Shown here: positions 23,882-24,223 of the stretch, in pieces
How positions within the stretch are numbered: the first letter of the stretch is position 1
How the letters are laid out: each line of letters opens with the position of its first letter
Assembly (NCBI GenBank): GCA_937967325.1
Contig: CALBSQ010000398.1
Span: forward strand, 1-24,223
Direction of reading: 5' to 3'
From: an uncultured Chloroflexota bacterium
GTDB taxonomy: Bacteria; Chloroflexota; UBA4733
Length of the DNA stretch: 24,223 nucleotides
Translations under genes and position numbers: made by a program
The notes under the pieces: model-generated
What the model saw: only the letters and a program-made list of their open reading frames with translations
Told to the model about the DNA's origin: nothing
The model's database searches: none

Positions 23882-24223
23882 TCAACGCGCGCAGCGCCGA
23901 ATCAACTCGTGGGCTCGCTCGATCCCGTCCCAACCGTGAACCTCCACCTGCTTCGCCTCGAGCTACTAGTAGTCTGTCATGCAGGTTTTGACGGGTACCT
24001 GTAGGGCGGAGCACTCTCCCCACTGCGTGGGGACCCCGACCCCTTGGGGCGCCCACCTGGGCGGGGCAAGCCCCGCCCCTACAGAAACCCATCAATTCTC
24101 GCATGACAGACTACTAGTAGACCTTGAAGAAATGCTCGATCTCCAGCAGCGTGTAGCGCGGTACGCCACCAAGTGCGCCACACGTTTTCGCGCCGGCCAG
24201 TTGGTCCGAGGCGGTAGGATAGC
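23882..24223 (-). pseudogene. ppa: Inorganic pyrophosphatase 3' part, disrupted by an element (5' end outside window)
   Basis: Reading minus from the window edge, the frame ends GGVPRYTLLEIEHFFKVY then TAG (24116-24114). EIEHFFxxY is the hallmark of family I pyrophosphatases, which split pyrophosphate in the cytoplasm. After a 158-base element the missing C-terminus resumes at 23962: LEAKQVEVHGWDGIERAHEL, then IRRCAR and TGA at 23884-23882. A normal gene would read FFKVYK(D/E)LEAKQV. The insertion places two TAG codons after Tyr and shifts frame. In E. coli PPase the equivalent Tyr141-Lys142 are active-site residues, so the truncated product would lack that lysine and the final helix. Whether another pyrophosphatase exists lies outside the window. 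Confidence 0.8.
23963..24120. mobile_element. 158-bp MITE-like element with 20-bp perfect terminal inverted repeats
   Basis: CTACTAGTAGTCTGTCATGC (23963-23982) is repeated exactly in inverse at 24101-24120. The next inner bases are partly complementary (ACCTGTAGGGCGG against CCGCCCCTACAG), and the core has GC hairpins such as GGGCGGGGC, two bases, complement (24059-24078). There is no coding capacity. The outermost 10 bases are themselves a palindrome, so they also read as a direct repeat. It sits inside the pyrophosphatase reading frame, which proves it is an insertion relative to the intact gene family. Confidence 0.8.

Noticed and set aside
23963..24120. Reading the outer CTACTAGTAG copies as a 10-bp target-site duplication
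   Set aside because: Restoring a single copy would leave two in-frame TAG codons in the pyrophosphatase gene, so terminal inverted repeats fit better.

Overview
The window is high-GC DNA packed with genes and looks like a member of the Chloroflexota (for example a Thermomicrobia-like or uncultured lineage). This is inferred from several features together: an archaeal-type aspartyl-tRNA synthetase behind a T-box leader, a VWA protein with a Pro/Thr-rich linker, ABC-2 transporters of the DUF990 type, Uma2 and toxin-antitoxin genes, and many long intergenic inverted repeats. No rRNA, tRNA, CRISPR array, phage gene or transposase gene was recognised.

Layout. 1-2.3 kb: a palindromic repeat, a membrane-anchored VWA protein and a doubtful small ORF. 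2.5-3.1 kb: a Phd/RelE-type toxin-antitoxin (TA) pair with a 14-bp perfect palindrome inside its promoter. 3.1-4.8 kb: aspS on the minus strand behind a T-box whose predicted specifier codon is GAC (Asp). 4.9-8.5 kb: a sugar-phosphate isomerase-like gene (minus), then a gamma-glutamyltransferase and an NAD-dependent epimerase (plus). 8.6-10.2 kb: a VapBC pair, two back-to-back remnants that look like ABC sugar-transporter C-termini, and a HigBA-like pair whose toxin appears to be translated from a leaderless transcript. 10.2-11.6 kb: a HAD phosphatase and a Uma2 protein. 11.7-14.6 kb: two adjacent inverted-repeat elements, then a three-gene ABC-2 exporter operon. 14.7-18.5 kb: two full-length ABC exporter half-transporters that together predict one consensus and one degenerate ATP site. 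They are separated by a 45-bp perfect inverted repeat. 18.5-19.1 kb: no recognisable gene. 19.1-21.2 kb: a NarL/LuxR-type response regulator and its histidine kinase. 21.3-24.2 kb: an amicyanin-like cupredoxin with a sortase-signal-like tail, a 42-bp perfect inverted repeat, a beta-carbonic anhydrase, a cytoplasmic sulfite-oxidase-family enzyme, and an inorganic pyrophosphatase gene broken by a 158-bp element.

The most notable observations are these. The right edge holds the C-terminal part of a family I inorganic pyrophosphatase, split by a MITE-like element with 20-bp perfect terminal inverted repeats; the first stop falls just before an active-site lysine. The aspS leader is a convincing T-box. 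The window carries at least five long, nearly perfect inverted repeats of unrelated sequence, one per intergenic space, and two of them touch genes. Three type II TA modules lie on one strand within about 8 kb, and two of them have operator palindromes placed exactly between the -35 and -10 boxes.

All calls come from reading the sequence and from memory of the families; no database search was run.
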